30,734 nt of DNA from Fen-1077 sp964462865 (GTDB lineage: Bacteria > Chloroflexota > Dehalococcoidia > Dehalococcoidales > RBG-16-60-22): positions 1 to 30,734 of the forward strand of contig CAYWZO010000023.1 in assembly GCA_964462865.1 (NCBI GenBank). The letters run 5' to 3'. The position numbers and the translations under genes are program-made. The notes beneath the pieces are model-generated. The model made no database searches and was not told the origin of the DNA. It saw only the letters and a program-made list of their open reading frames with translations. Below, in pieces: positions 21,421-29,549 of this stretch. How positions within the stretch are numbered: the stretch's first letter is position 1; every line of letters starts with the position of its first letter.

Positions 21421-21519
21421 GATGATGGTCAGGTGGCCATTTCGCGCGGGTATTTAAGCCGGGAGACTTCCTGGGGAACCGAATATCTCGGCTATTTTTA
21501 CGGGTGGGATTTACCGGAA

Positions 21520-22929
21520 ATGGCGAAGAAAAACTATGATGTCATCATCATCGGGGGTGGACCGGCGGGGATATTCGCCGCCCTGGAGCTCTGCCAGGAG
21601 CCAGGCCTGAAGATTCTTCTCATCGAAAAGGGCAAGGCCATCAGCGGGCGCCGTTGCCCGGTGCGGGATACGGGCAGCGCCTGCATATCCTGCAAGCCAT
21701 GCAACCTGGTATGCGGTCTGGGCGGCGCGGGCGCTTTCAGCGATGGCAAGCTGGTGATGTCCTCGGAGGTGGGGGGGCACCTGGGCGACTATCTCGGCAG
21801 GGACCATGCCGCCAGACTCATCAAATACGTTGACGAGCTGTATGTAAAATTCGGCGCCTCGGAAAAAGTGTTCGGCAGCGATGGCAACGTCCAGGAAATC
21901 GGCCGGAGGGCCGAAATGGCCGGGCTGCGCCTGATTCCGACGCCGGTACGCCACATGGGCACCGAGAACTGCTATTCGGTCCTCAAGGCGATGCAGGACT
22001 ATCTGGCGGAAAAGCTGGAAATGAAACTCTCCTCCATGGCCACGGAAATCATGGTGGACAGGGGTACCGTCAGGGGCGTGAAAACCGGGGACGGCGAGGA
22101 ATATGCCTGTAAATACCTTGTTTTAGCCCCGGGACGGGAAGGGGCCGACTGGCTGTCCCGCGAGGCCGACCGCCTCCGCCTGACCATGAATATCAATCCG
22201 GTGGATATCGGCGTGCGCGTGGAAGTGCCCGTCGGGGTGATGAAGGAACTGACCGATGTCCTCTACGAGGTCAAGCTGGAATATATCTCGCAGAGTTTCA
22301 GCGACCGTATCCGGACTTTCTGCATGTGTCCCGCCGGCGAGGTTATCATGGAGTCCACCGGCGGCACCGACCCCGTGGTAACGGTCAACGGTCACAGCTA
22401 TGCCAGCCGGAAGAGCCCCAATACCAATTTTGCCCTGCTGGTCAGCACCAGTTTCACCCATCCTTTCCATGAGCCGATTGCCTACGGTAAATACCTCGCC
22501 AAGCTGGCCAATTTCCTGGGCGGGGGCGTGCTGGTGCAGCGCTTTGGCGACCTGCTGGACGGTCACCGTTCCACGCCCGAGCGCATTAAGAAGGGTAAAG
22601 TCGAGCCTACCCTGAAGAGCGCCACCCCCGGCGATTTAAGCTTCGCTCTTCCCTTCCGCCATCTTACCGGTCTCATTGAGATGCTGATGGCCATGGACAA
22701 GCTGACACCGGGCGTGGCTTCTCCCGACACTTTGCTCTACGGGATAGAGGTCAAGTTCTACTCTTTCCGCCCCAAACTGACCTCGTGCCTGGAAACGGAA
22801 ATCAGCAATATGTTTGCCGCCGGCGACGGCACCGGCGTGAGCCGCGGGCTGGTACAGGCCTCGGCTTCCGGCCTGGTCGCGGCCGTGGAGATATTGAACC
22901 GGGCCGCACCGGGTAAAAAAATTTCTTGA
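21520..22929 (+). CDS. FAD-dependent dehydrogenase (COG2509-like)
   Basis: 469 residues. An N-terminal Rossmann dinucleotide site (YDVIIIGGGPAGIFAALEL) is followed by the family's signature Cys-rich loop and glycine run (RRCPVRDTGSACISCKPCN, C46-C65, then GLGGAGAFSDGKL). The C-terminal FAD contact is FAAGDGTGVSRGLVQASASG. Relatives are annotated as NAD(FAD)-utilising dehydrogenases of unknown substrate; the cysteines suggest a redox or metal site. An in-frame ATG at 21316 would add 68 residues, but these lie over the divergent promoter and upstream of this gene's own promoter (21392-21420), so ATG 21520 is used. Cytoplasmic; not operonic with its neighbours. Confidence 0.88.
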   Translation: MAKKNYDVIIIGGGPAGIFAALELCQEPGLKILLIEKGKAISGRRCPVRDTGSACISCKPCNLVCGLGGAGAFSDGKLVMSSEVGGHLGDYLGRDHAARLIKYVDELYVKFGASEKVFGSDGNVQEIGRRAEMAGLRLIPTPVRHMGTENCYSVLKAMQDYLAEKLEMKLSSMATEIMVDRGTVRGVKTGDGEEYACKYLVLAPGREGADWLSREADRLRLTMNINPVDIGVRVEVPVGVMKELTDVLYEVKLEYISQSFSDRIRTFCMCPAGEVIMESTGGTDPVVTVNGHSYASRKSPNTNFALLVSTSFTHPFHEPIAYGKYLAKLANFLGGGVLVQRFGDLLDGHRSTPERIKKGKVEPTLKSATPGDLSFALPFRHLTGLIEMLMAMDKLTPGVASPDTLLYGIEVKFYSFRPKLTSCLETEISNMFAAGDGTGVSRGLVQASASGLVAAVEILNRAAPGKKIS

Positions 22930-22954
22930 CAGGGGGCTTCACGCCGTTTACAAT
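22926..22954 (+). promoter_or_regulatory. Upstream promoter of rpsU
   Basis: A perfect TTGACA (22926-22931), 17 bases, TACAAT (22949-22954). The -35 overlaps the flavoprotein stop codon. Together with the second promoter at 23007-23035 it gives rpsU two start sites, as is common for ribosomal protein genes. Confidence 0.72.
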
Positions 22955-23006
22955 AATAAAGTGTGTTTTTCAACACGCGCATGAGTCTTTAAATGCATTT
23001 GGGGGT

Positions 23007-23035
23007 TTGGCCGGCAGCACGGCACCCCCTATAAT
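23007..23035 (+). promoter_or_regulatory. Proximal promoter of rpsU
   Basis: TTGGCC (23007-23012), 17 bases, TATAAT (23030-23035). Transcripts would begin near 23042, leaving a leader of about 47 bases with AGGGGAG at 23073-23079. Confidence 0.65.
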
Positions 23036-23088
23036 ATTGGCCGGAATGATACCGGTGGCGTAATGTAACAGAAGGGGAGTGATGGTCA

Positions 23089-23289
23089 TTGGCTGAAGTC
23101 ACGGCTGGCCAGGATGAAAGCTTTGACAGCTTGCTCAAGCGTTTTAACCGGAAGGTGCAGCAGGACGGTATTCTGGCGGAGCTGCGCCGCCGCGAACATT
23201 ACGAAAAACCGAGCATCAAGCGTAAGAGAAAGAAAGCCGCCAAGAAGCGCGGCGCGGCCCGGGGCGTCCGGATGTACCGGCGCTCTTAG
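23089..23289 (+). CDS. rpsU: 30S ribosomal protein S21
   Basis: 66 residues with the typical bS21 layout: a short acidic start, the SLLKRFNRKVQQDGILAELRRREHYEKPS core, and a very basic tail (KRKRKKAAKKRG). It sits on the small subunit near the anti-Shine-Dalgarno region and helps initiation. The start is TTG at 23089, 9 bases after AGGGGAG. The nearby ATG at 23082 is in another frame and stops after four codons, so it is not the start. The YqeY-like gene follows 53 bases later, an arrangement known from many bacteria. Confidence 0.93.
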   Translation: MAEVTAGQDESFDSLLKRFNRKVQQDGILAELRRREHYEKPSIKRKRKKAAKKRGAARGVRMYRRS

Positions 23290-23342
23290 CCTTGAAATCG
23301 AGGGCCGGGCAGGACCGGCCGGAAGCAGGGTGCTATTCCCCT

Positions 23343-23801
23343 ATGGAGCAGGAAGCGGAGCTCAAACGGAAATTGGCCGACGACCTCAAGCAGGCGATGA
23401 AGAGCGGCGATACCGTCAGGCGCGATACTCTCCGCCTGCTTATTTCATCTGTAAATAATGCCGAGATGGCCAAGCAGGCCCCCCTCACCGACGCCGATAT
23501 CCTCGGCGTCATCGCCAAGGAGGTCAAGCGCCGCCAGGAAAGCATCGACGCTTTTAAAAAGGGGAACCGGCCGGATTTAGTGGCCAAAGAAGAAGCCGAG
23601 ATGGCCATATTACAGGGCTATTTGCCCGCGCAGCTTAGCCATGACGATATCGTGGCCGCGGCGCGCGAGGTCATCGCGGTGGTGGGGGCCAAAGGCCCCG
23701 GCGAAAAGGGCAGGGTGATGCAGCAGCTCATGCCCAGGCTCAAGGGGCGGGCGGACGGCAAGGAAATCAACGACGTGGTAACGCAGCTACTGGGGCAGTA
23801 A
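23343..23801 (+). CDS. yqeY: GatB/YqeY domain protein
   Basis: 152 residues matching the stand-alone YqeY family, which shares its helical fold with the tRNA-binding tail of GatB. Features seen are LADDLKQAMKSGDTVRRDTLRLLISSV, then LTDADILGVIAKEVKRRQESI, then EMAILQGYLPAQLS and MPRLKGRADGKEINDVVTQLL. The function is not settled; a tRNA-related role is assumed. A TTG at 23292 would extend it, but ATG 23343 matches the family's usual start. It likely shares the rpsU transcript. Confidence 0.9.
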   Translation: MEQEAELKRKLADDLKQAMKSGDTVRRDTLRLLISSVNNAEMAKQAPLTDADILGVIAKEVKRRQESIDAFKKGNRPDLVAKEEAEMAILQGYLPAQLSHDDIVAAAREVIAVVGAKGPGEKGRVMQQLMPRLKGRADGKEINDVVTQLLGQ

Positions 23802-23847
23802 TTCTTAACTACCAGAATTAAAATTTAGCTATTATATCTTTATTTTC

Positions 23848-24306
23848 TTACTTCTTTTCAATCATTTGTTCCACATTGGCTAGGAACGGGAATATTCTTT
23901 GCATATCTTTTACAGTCTTAAGATAGTCCTTATATAGTATATACAATTCTTGTAGATACTTTTTTCGTTGTTCAGCAGTTACTTCATCACCTGAGCTCTC
24001 TACCCATCCACTTAATACATTTGCCAAATCAACAGAGCTAAAGTCGATACTTGATTCTAACTTTTGGATTATTATTTGTCTCGCGTATGTAGATGGTGAA
24101 AGGCTACAACTTATTGCCTGTTCTCTAAGTAAAGCCAACTCTTTATCGGTAAGTCTTATAGACAGAAACGAAGCTCGATTTTGCGCCTTTTTTTGTACTT
24201 TCCCCCTGTGCCCTTCCATTAAGGGGCTATGAGATTTCCAAAATTTATCTTCTTCTTCAATATTATTAAATTTAGGTATTGAATATAGTTTATCGTTATT
24301 TTTCAT
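23848..24306 (-). CDS. CopG/BrnA-type ribbon-helix-helix antitoxin
   Basis: 152 residues. An opening like other CopG-type antitoxins (IPKFNNIEEEDKFWKSHSPL) is followed by a ribbon-helix-helix (SFLSIRLTDKELALLREQAISCSLSP, then STYARQIIIQKL), which dimerises to bind DNA. A long helical C-terminal extension of about 60 residues (VTAEQRKKYLQELYILYKDYLK) makes it longer than classic BrnA and slightly recalls mobilisation accessory proteins. It starts 10 bases after the BrnT-like toxin gene, the standard toxin-first order, and both genes are AT-rich compared with the surroundings. It should neutralise the toxin and repress the pair through the tandem repeats at 24611-24630. Confidence 0.82.
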   Translation of the reverse strand: MKNNDKLYSIPKFNNIEEEDKFWKSHSPLMEGHRGKVQKKAQNRASFLSIRLTDKELALLREQAISCSLSPSTYARQIIIQKLESSIDFSSVDLANVLSGWVESSGDEVTAEQRKKYLQELYILYKDYLKTVKDMQRIFPFLANVEQMIEKK

Positions 24307-24316
24307 CTTCCTCCTC

Positions 24317-24589
24317 CTATTTCATAATTTCGATGTATCTTCTTCTTTCACTAAGCGTCATATTACGTGCTGTTATAGGTTTATAAACGTTTTTATACAA
24401 TTGTTCGAGAATCACTAACAGATATCTACCACTTGACGCTTGACCATAAATTGCTTTGCTTTTATATTTTGCGGAACATGCATAATGTATACCTAAGCAA
24501 ATATCCTCTATCTCAATGGGCGTTATATGATGTTTTCCAATTATATGTTCAAGGTTTCTATCATCCCACTCTAGGCCTGATATTTTCAC
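24317..24589 (-). CDS. BrnT-family ribonuclease toxin
   Basis: 90 residues with the BrnT signature: LEWDDRNLEHIIGKHHITPIE at the start, AIYGQASSGRYLLVILEQ in the middle, and ITARNMTLSERRRYIEIMK at the end. BrnT has a RelE-like fold and cleaves RNA under stress. The start is GTG at 24589. The promoter's -10 is at 24609-24604, so the message is nearly leaderless, with AAGGG close to the predicted 5' end. It precedes its antitoxin by 10 bases. The pair interrupts an otherwise housekeeping stretch between the YqeY-like and radical SAM genes. Confidence 0.87.
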   Translation of the reverse strand: MKISGLEWDDRNLEHIIGKHHITPIEIEDICLGIHYACSAKYKSKAIYGQASSGRYLLVILEQLYKNVYKPITARNMTLSERRRYIEIMK

Positions 24590-24603
24590 TATTTTACCCT
24601 TTT

Positions 24604-24631
24604 ATTGTAACACAATGTCACACAATGTCAA
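24604..24631 (-). promoter_or_regulatory. Promoter and operator of the BrnT/antitoxin pair
   Basis: On the minus strand, TTGACA (24631-24626), 16 bases, TACAAT (24609-24604). The spacer and -35 lie within an exact tandem 10-bp direct repeat, CACAATGTCA at 24611-24620 and 24621-24630. The period is one helical turn, well suited to cooperative binding by a ribbon-helix-helix antitoxin on one DNA face. Confidence 0.82.
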
Positions 24632-24649
24632 TACCTTTAGTTTATTATA

Positions 24650-26239
24650 TTATTTCCCCACCGCCTTCTCCAGTTCCCTGCACAGCTTCTCCACCTTCGT
24701 CCCGGAATCTATCACGTCCCAGGGCAGCTTTTGCCCCGCCTCCCACCTCTGATTGATGTAATAATCAATATCCAGCTGGTTGTCCTCCACCGCCTTACGC
24801 CACCCGGCCAGGGAAGTTTCTGGCATACCGGTCAGGACTGCGGCCAGCCGTTCGTCGCCGCGGGAGAGCACGCCCTGAATACGGCTCCAGGCGGGGCTTT
24901 CCTCGTTGAGCTTGACGCCTTTCAGGGGCAGGCTGTTCCTTAAAATCGTCAGGCGGTCGTTGAGCGTCTCCTGGTCGGCCATGGGCAGCCACTGGAAGGG
25001 CGTGCCGGCCTTGGGCACGAAGGGGGCGGCGTTGAGCGTGAGACGCATGGCGCTGCCCCGCCGTTCCAGCCGGTCTTTAATAGATAACGTAAGCCTGACG
25101 ATGTCGGCGATGTCTTCATCGGTCTCCGTCGGCAGGCCGATGATGAAGTAGAGCTTGACTTGCCGGAAGCGGTAACCGCCCATCCGGTCCGCCGCCGCCA
25201 GGATATCGTCGTCGGAAATGCCCTTGTTGATTATGTCCCGCAGGCGCTGCGAGCCGGCCTCGGGCGCGATGGTGACGGACTCCGTCTTGCCTCTGGCGAG
25301 CTCATCGAGGACGTCATTGGTCAGCGAGCTTATACGCATGGAACTGACCGATAGCTCGGCGCCGAGGCGGTTCAACCCAGCCAGCAGGTCTTTAATCTGG
25401 GGATGGTCGGTGACCGCCGGCCCCACCAGCCCGAGGCGGCGCCGCTTGGACAGCCCGTCCCTGGCCTGCAAGACAATCCTGTCCACGGAGCGGGAGCGCA
25501 TGGGGGCATAAGCGGTGTTCACCAGGCAGAAGCGGCAGCCGCGCGCGCAGCCCCGCTCCACCTCGATGAGGTATAAATCACCGAGCTCGGTCTCCGGCGT
25601 CAGCACCACCGAGCTGGTGGGGAAATCGTCCAGGTTTTTGGCCCACTGGCGGACGACGGGTTTTTCCGGGGGACGGGCCGGTACGTAGCAGCCCGGGCAC
25701 GCCGCCAGCGCCTTGAGAAGGTCTTCCCGCGGGCCGCCGCTACCGTCTATCAGAGTGGTGACCAGTTGCGGCAGTATCGGCTCGGCCTCGCCGATGCACA
25801 GGCAGTCGCAGAACGGTGCCAGCGGCATCGGGTTGGCGTTGACGCACGGCCCTCCGGCGATAACCAGGGGATGGCTTTCATCACGGTCGGCGGCCAGCGG
25901 CGGTATACCGCTCGCTTTCAGGAAGTTGACGACATTGAAATAGTCCAGCTCGTAGGAAACGGAGAAGGCCAGCACCGCGAAATCGGTCAGCGGCCTCCCC
26001 GACTCGATAGCTCTGGGGGCCTTCTTCTCCCCCGCCTGGTAAAAAGCCCTCTCGCAGACGACCTTTAAGTAGCCGTTCAGGAGCCGGTAAACGGCGTGGA
26101 CCCCCAGGTTGGACATCCCCAGGTAGTAAGAGTTGGGGTAGACCAGGGCGATGGGCAACCGCCCGCCCCAGTCTTTGGTGATGACGCCTTCCTCCCGGGG
26201 CGCCTCCTTCTTCCCCGTTTTCCAGACTCCAAACTTCAT
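24650..26239 (-). CDS. B12-binding-domain radical SAM protein
   Basis: 529 residues. The N-terminal region resembles a degenerate B12-binding domain (LPIALVYPNSYYLGMSNLGV, then AVLAFSVSYELDYFNVV, then PLVIAGGPCVNANPMPL). The radical SAM core follows, with the iron-sulfur motif CARGCRFC (C231, C235, C238), then VTIAPEAGSQRLRDIINKGI and LYFIIGLPTETDEDI. A C-terminal helical region completes the length usual for this family, often annotated as an MiaB-like or TIGR03960-type protein of unknown substrate. ATG 26239 is preferred; a TTG at 26251 is closer to the purine-rich repeat DNA upstream, which may supply the ribosome site. Confidence 0.9.
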   Translation of the reverse strand: MKFGVWKTGKKEAPREEGVITKDWGGRLPIALVYPNSYYLGMSNLGVHAVYRLLNGYLKVVCERAFYQAGEKKAPRAIESGRPLTDFAVLAFSVSYELDYFNVVNFLKASGIPPLAADRDESHPLVIAGGPCVNANPMPLAPFCDCLCIGEAEPILPQLVTTLIDGSGGPREDLLKALAACPGCYVPARPPEKPVVRQWAKNLDDFPTSSVVLTPETELGDLYLIEVERGCARGCRFCLVNTAYAPMRSRSVDRIVLQARDGLSKRRRLGLVGPAVTDHPQIKDLLAGLNRLGAELSVSSMRISSLTNDVLDELARGKTESVTIAPEAGSQRLRDIINKGISDDDILAAADRMGGYRFRQVKLYFIIGLPTETDEDIADIVRLTLSIKDRLERRGSAMRLTLNAAPFVPKAGTPFQWLPMADQETLNDRLTILRNSLPLKGVKLNEESPAWSRIQGVLSRGDERLAAVLTGMPETSLAGWRKAVEDNQLDIDYYINQRWEAGQKLPWDVIDSGTKVEKLCRELEKAVGK

Positions 26240-26254
26240 AGATTGCCACAAATC

Positions 26255-26293
26255 CCTCCCCCTCCTTTAGGAAAGGAAGGGGATAGCGGGGGT
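26255..26293. repeat. CT-rich palindromic repeat, copy 3
   Basis: CCCCTCCTTT and AAAGGAAGGGG form an imperfect hairpin (about 26259-26282) followed by ATAGCGGGGG, the inverse of the flank seen beside the copy at 279-305. It fills the gap between the NYN and radical SAM genes and may serve as the latter's ribosome site. Confidence 0.65.
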
Positions 26294-26309
26294 AAGGTCA
26301 AAAATTTGT

Positions 26310-26837
26310 CTATTTCCAGCAGTCTTTGAGCAACCGTGAGTTGATGGTGATAACCCGGTCGGCGACGGTGCGCAGCTCCTGGGATGTGCCCTGCTTGCCG
26401 AAAAGGGCCACCTCGACATGCTTGCCGTTGTCTTTAACCGCCTGGACGGCGCCGGCATAATCGTTGTCCCCGGCCAGGAGTATCGCCACATCGTAATTGT
26501 TCTTGAAGGCGTGGGTTATCATGTCCGTGGCCAGCTGGACGTCGGTGCCCTTTTCGTAAGGGGGCACGGAAGGCCAGTTAGTATATACCAGCCGTCCCAG
26601 GCGCAGCTCGGTATAGGGTATGGCGCTGACGCCCGCGAAGAAGGCCTGCTGCTGATTGTAAAGCTCGGGTTCCTGCTTCTGTCCTACCCTGGCGTTGTAA
26701 TAATAGATCCGGATAAGCTGACGCCGAAAAGTCAGCTTCCGGCAAAATTTACCGATGTCAAGGTCGGTACGGTTGAAATGATTTTTCAGGGAGTGGTATA
26801 AATTGCTCCCGTCAATGAATATCATAACTTTCTCCAA
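26310..26837 (-). CDS. NYN-domain protein, LabA/DUF88-like putative nuclease
   Basis: 175 residues with the PIN-like acidic set of NYN proteins: MIFIDGSNLYHSL (D9), EKGTDVQLATDM (D99, D105) and LLAGDNDYAGAV (D124, D126). Between them lies an RIYYYNARVG strand and helix. The family is thought to cleave RNA in a metal-dependent manner, though many members are uncharacterised. The start is a TTG at 26837, spaced 9 bases from a strong AAGGAGGTG. The in-frame ATG further on would lose the first strand. A TATAAT lies a short distance upstream, but its -35 is unclear. Divergent to gatC. Confidence 0.9.
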   Translation of the reverse strand: MEKVMIFIDGSNLYHSLKNHFNRTDLDIGKFCRKLTFRRQLIRIYYYNARVGQKQEPELYNQQQAFFAGVSAIPYTELRLGRLVYTNWPSVPPYEKGTDVQLATDMITHAFKNNYDVAILLAGDNDYAGAVQAVKDNGKHVEVALFGKQGTSQELRTVADRVITINSRLLKDCWK

Positions 26838-26921
26838 TTCATTTCACCTCCTTCCTTTAAATGTCTTTCCTTTATATTATATAGCTTTTAGGGTCGGATT
26901 GCGACTATTACCGGGCGGCGG

Positions 26922-26951
26922 TTGCCCCGGCGTGAAGGCGGGTGTTATAAT
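26922..26951 (+). promoter_or_regulatory. Promoter of the gatC-gatA unit
   Basis: TTGCCC (26922-26927), 18 bases, TATAAT (26946-26951), with transcription expected near 26958 and a leader of about 40 bases to the gatC start. Confidence 0.6.
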
Positions 26952-26997
26952 TGGCGGGTAAAATACGTTCACAAGTCCTGGTCCCCGGGGGTGTCCC

Positions 26998-27288
26998 GTG
27001 AAGCTCACGCGAGAAGAAGTATTACACATCGCCCATCTGGCCCGGCTGGGCCTTACCGAGGAGGAGATTACCCGGCTAAGCGAGCAGCTTTCGAATTTGC
27101 TGGAGCATTTCCAGGTATTACAGCAGGTGGATACCGAGGGCGTCCCGCCAACGGCGCAATCGGTGGCCCTGCAAAGCGTCATGAGGGACGACGTGGTAGC
27201 CCCTTCTTTGCCGCCGGATGATGTCCTGGCCAACGCCCCGCGGCGCGAGGATGACTGCTTCAGGGTCAGGGCCGTGCTGGAAGAGTAG
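26998..27288 (+). CDS. gatC: Asp/Glu-tRNA amidotransferase subunit C
   Basis: 96 residues. GatC stabilises the GatCAB complex that converts Glu-tRNA(Gln) or Asp-tRNA(Asn) to the amide forms. The sequence shows the family opening LTREEVLHIAHLARLGLTEEEI, the helix LSEQLSNLLEHFQVLQQVDTEGVPP, and the end LRDD-like VMRDDVVAPSLPPDDVLANAP. The start is GTG at 26998, behind GGGGGTG. gatA follows in the same unit but after an inserted nitroreductase-like gene. gatB is not in the window. Confidence 0.93.
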   Translation: MKLTREEVLHIAHLARLGLTEEEITRLSEQLSNLLEHFQVLQQVDTEGVPPTAQSVALQSVMRDDVVAPSLPPDDVLANAPRREDDCFRVRAVLEE

Positions 27289-27360
27289 CCCCGAGGAGGT
27301 CATGGTGAAAATGGAGAGGGGGTTGGGTTGTAGGAAAGGACCCCGGCCGTGGAGGTGGCG

Positions 27361-28074
27361 ATGAGGCGCAAGGGATGGTTCATCATGTTGCCGGTATTAA
27401 TGGTGACTTTGAGTATTCTGGGGGGTTGCGGGGAGGGTGAAGGCGTTTCGCCCGCCGGCGACGGCGCCGTTATCGCTTTGCCGGAGCCCGCGCTTGACAG
27501 CGGCACCTCGGTGGAAGCGGCGCTGCTGGAGAGAAGGTCTATCAGGGAATATCGCCAGGCGCCTTTGACGCTGGCGCAGCTGGGGCAGCTACTCTGGGCG
27601 GCGCAGGGTATTACCGCGAGTGACGGTAAGCGGACGGCGCCATCCGCCGGGGCGCTTTATCCCTTAGAAGTGTACGCGGTCGTCGGGAACGTGGACGGAC
27701 TGGCGCCCGGCGTTTACCGTTACCGGCCGGACGCGCATGCCATCGTTAAAGTCCTTGATGGCGACAGGAGGAGGGACCTGGCCCGGGTTGCCCTGAATCA
27801 AACATGGGTCAGCGAGGGCGCCATCGACATCGTCATCACCGCGGTCTACGAGAGGACGACGGGGAAATACGGCGAGCGGGGCATCAGGTACGTGCATATG
27901 GAAGCGGGACACGCTTCCGAAAATATTTATTTGCAGGCGGTCGCCCTCGGGCTCGGCATGGTGACCATCGGCGCTTTCGATGATGACGACGTGAAGAAAG
28001 TATTGAGTTTGCCCGATAACGAGGCGCCCCTTTATATCATGCCGGTGGGCCTGACCGCAGACGGAGGAGGGTAG
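27361..28074 (+). CDS. Nitroreductase-like (SagB-type) lipoprotein
   Basis: 237 residues. A lipoprotein signal (MRRKGWF, a hydrophobic run, LGGC with C23) implies membrane attachment outside the cytoplasm. The rest is a flavin nitroreductase fold of the SagB type: LLERRSIREYRQAPLTLAQLG, then LLWAAQGITA, then RTAPSAGALYPLEVY, then HASENIYLQAVALGLG and GAFDDDDVKKVL. The substrate is unknown; SagB-type enzymes bind FMN and oxidise diverse substrates. GGAGGTGG favours ATG 27361. It sits between gatC and gatA, 2 bases from gatA. An exported flavoenzyme in that place is odd, and an insertion into the gat operon is likely. Confidence 0.87.
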   Translation: MRRKGWFIMLPVLMVTLSILGGCGEGEGVSPAGDGAVIALPEPALDSGTSVEAALLERRSIREYRQAPLTLAQLGQLLWAAQGITASDGKRTAPSAGALYPLEVYAVVGNVDGLAPGVYRYRPDAHAIVKVLDGDRRRDLARVALNQTWVSEGAIDIVITAVYERTTGKYGERGIRYVHMEAGHASENIYLQAVALGLGMVTIGAFDDDDVKKVLSLPDNEAPLYIMPVGLTADGGG

Positions 28075-28076
28075 AG

Positions 28077-29534
28077 TTGACTTTTAACGGTATCAACCTG
28101 ACCATCCATGAGGCACACGAGCTGTTAAAAGGCAGACAGCTGTCTTCGGTCGAGCTGACGCAGGCCTATCTCGAACGTATTCAGCAGGTCGACCCGAAGG
28201 TCAGGGCACTGGTGACCGTCACCGGCGAACTGGCCCTGGCACAGGCAAAACAGGCCGATAAGCTTATCGCGGAAGGCAAGAGCGGCCCGCTGACCGGCAT
28301 CCCGCTGGCGATTAAAGACGTAATCTGCACCAGAGGCGTGCGGACGACCTGTTCCTCGAAGATGCTGGAGAACTTCGTGCCGCCCTACGACGCCATGGTC
28401 ATGGAAAAGCTCAACGCCGGGGGCATCGTCATGGTGGGCAAGGCCAACATGGACGAGTTCGCCATGGGCTCCTCCACGGAGAACTCGGCGCTGTTCGTAA
28501 CGCACAATCCCTGGGACCGGGACAGGGTACCCGGCGGCTCCAGCGGCGGCTCGGCGGTGGCGGTGGCAGCGCGCGAGGCCGCCGGCGCTCTGGGCTCGGA
28601 TACCGGAGGGAGCATCCGCCAGCCGGCGGGCTTTTGCAGCGTCGTCGGCCTGAAGCCGACCTACGGCCGCGTCAGCCGCTACGGGCTGGTCGCTTTCGCG
28701 TCGTCGCTCGACCAGATAGGCCCGCTGACGCAGGATGTCACCGACTGCGCCCTGATACTGAACGCTATTTCAGGGCATGATAAAAGGGACTCCACGTCCG
28801 TGCCCGAGCCGGTGCCCGACTTTACGCAGTGCCTGAAGACCGATTTAAAGGGTATGCGCCTCGGCATACCCAAGGAGTATTACGTCGAAGGGATGCAGCC
28901 CGGCGTGGCCGCCGCCATGCAGGCGGCCCTGAAAAAGCTGGAGGAGCTGGGCGCCAACCTGGAAGAAACGTCTTTGCCCCACACCCCCTATTCCCTGGCC
29001 GTTTATTATATCATCGCCCCGTCCGAGGCCTCGGCCAACCTGGCGCGCTACGACGGCGTCAAGTACGGCTACTCCTATAACGGCGCCACCATGTGGGAAT
29101 CGATGGAAAAGACCCGCGAGAAAGGCTTCGGGCCGGAGGTGAAGCGGCGCATCATGCTGGGCACCTACGCGCTTTCCGCCGGCTATTACGACGCCTGGTA
29201 CGTCAAGGCGCAGAAGGTGCGTACGCTGATAAGGCGGGAGTTCGACGCCGCTTTCGAGAAGTACGATGCCCTGGTGACACCCACCTCCCCCACCGTACCT
29301 TTCAAGATAGGTGAAAAGACGGACGACCCGCTGGCCATGTACTTGAGCGATGTCTGCACTTTGCCGGCTAATATCGCCGGCGTGCCGGGCATCTCTATCC
29401 CCGCCGGCTTCGTGGACGGCCTGCCCGTGGGCCTGCAAATCATCGGCAAGCACTTTGACGAGGAAACAATATTGCAGGTGGCCTACGCCTACGAGCAGGC
29501 GACGGAGTGGTGGAAGAGAAGGGCGGAGGTGTAG
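28077..29534 (+). CDS. gatA: Asp/Glu-tRNA amidotransferase subunit A
   Basis: 485 residues, normal for GatA. It is the amidase that releases ammonia from glutamine for tRNA-bound Glu or Asp. The Ser-cisSer-Lys triad is present: K80 in GIPLAIKDV, S155 in VPGGSSGGSA, and S179 in GSDTGGSIRQPAGFC. Other family segments include GKANMDEFAMGSSTENSA and NIAGVPGISIPAGFVDGLPV. The start is TTG at 28077, 6 bases after GGAGGAGG, and 2 bases after the lipoprotein gene's stop, so translation is likely coupled. Confidence 0.96.
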   Translation: MTFNGINLTIHEAHELLKGRQLSSVELTQAYLERIQQVDPKVRALVTVTGELALAQAKQADKLIAEGKSGPLTGIPLAIKDVICTRGVRTTCSSKMLENFVPPYDAMVMEKLNAGGIVMVGKANMDEFAMGSSTENSALFVTHNPWDRDRVPGGSSGGSAVAVAAREAAGALGSDTGGSIRQPAGFCSVVGLKPTYGRVSRYGLVAFASSLDQIGPLTQDVTDCALILNAISGHDKRDSTSVPEPVPDFTQCLKTDLKGMRLGIPKEYYVEGMQPGVAAAMQAALKKLEELGANLEETSLPHTPYSLAVYYIIAPSEASANLARYDGVKYGYSYNGATMWESMEKTREKGFGPEVKRRIMLGTYALSAGYYDAWYVKAQKVRTLIRREFDAAFEKYDALVTPTSPTVPFKIGEKTDDPLAMYLSDVCTLPANIAGVPGISIPAGFVDGLPVGLQIIGKHFDEETILQVAYAYEQATEWWKRRAEV

Positions 29535-29549
29535 AAAGTATACCTTATC

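Noticed and set aside
21316..21519. 68-residue N-terminal extension of the flavoprotein
   Set aside because: It would be encoded over the XRE operator and upstream of the gene's own promoter, and the family starts directly at the Rossmann motif.
23082..23096. ATG near the rpsU start
   Set aside because: It is out of frame with S21 and reaches a stop after four codons. The TTG at 23089 has correct spacing from AGGGGAG.
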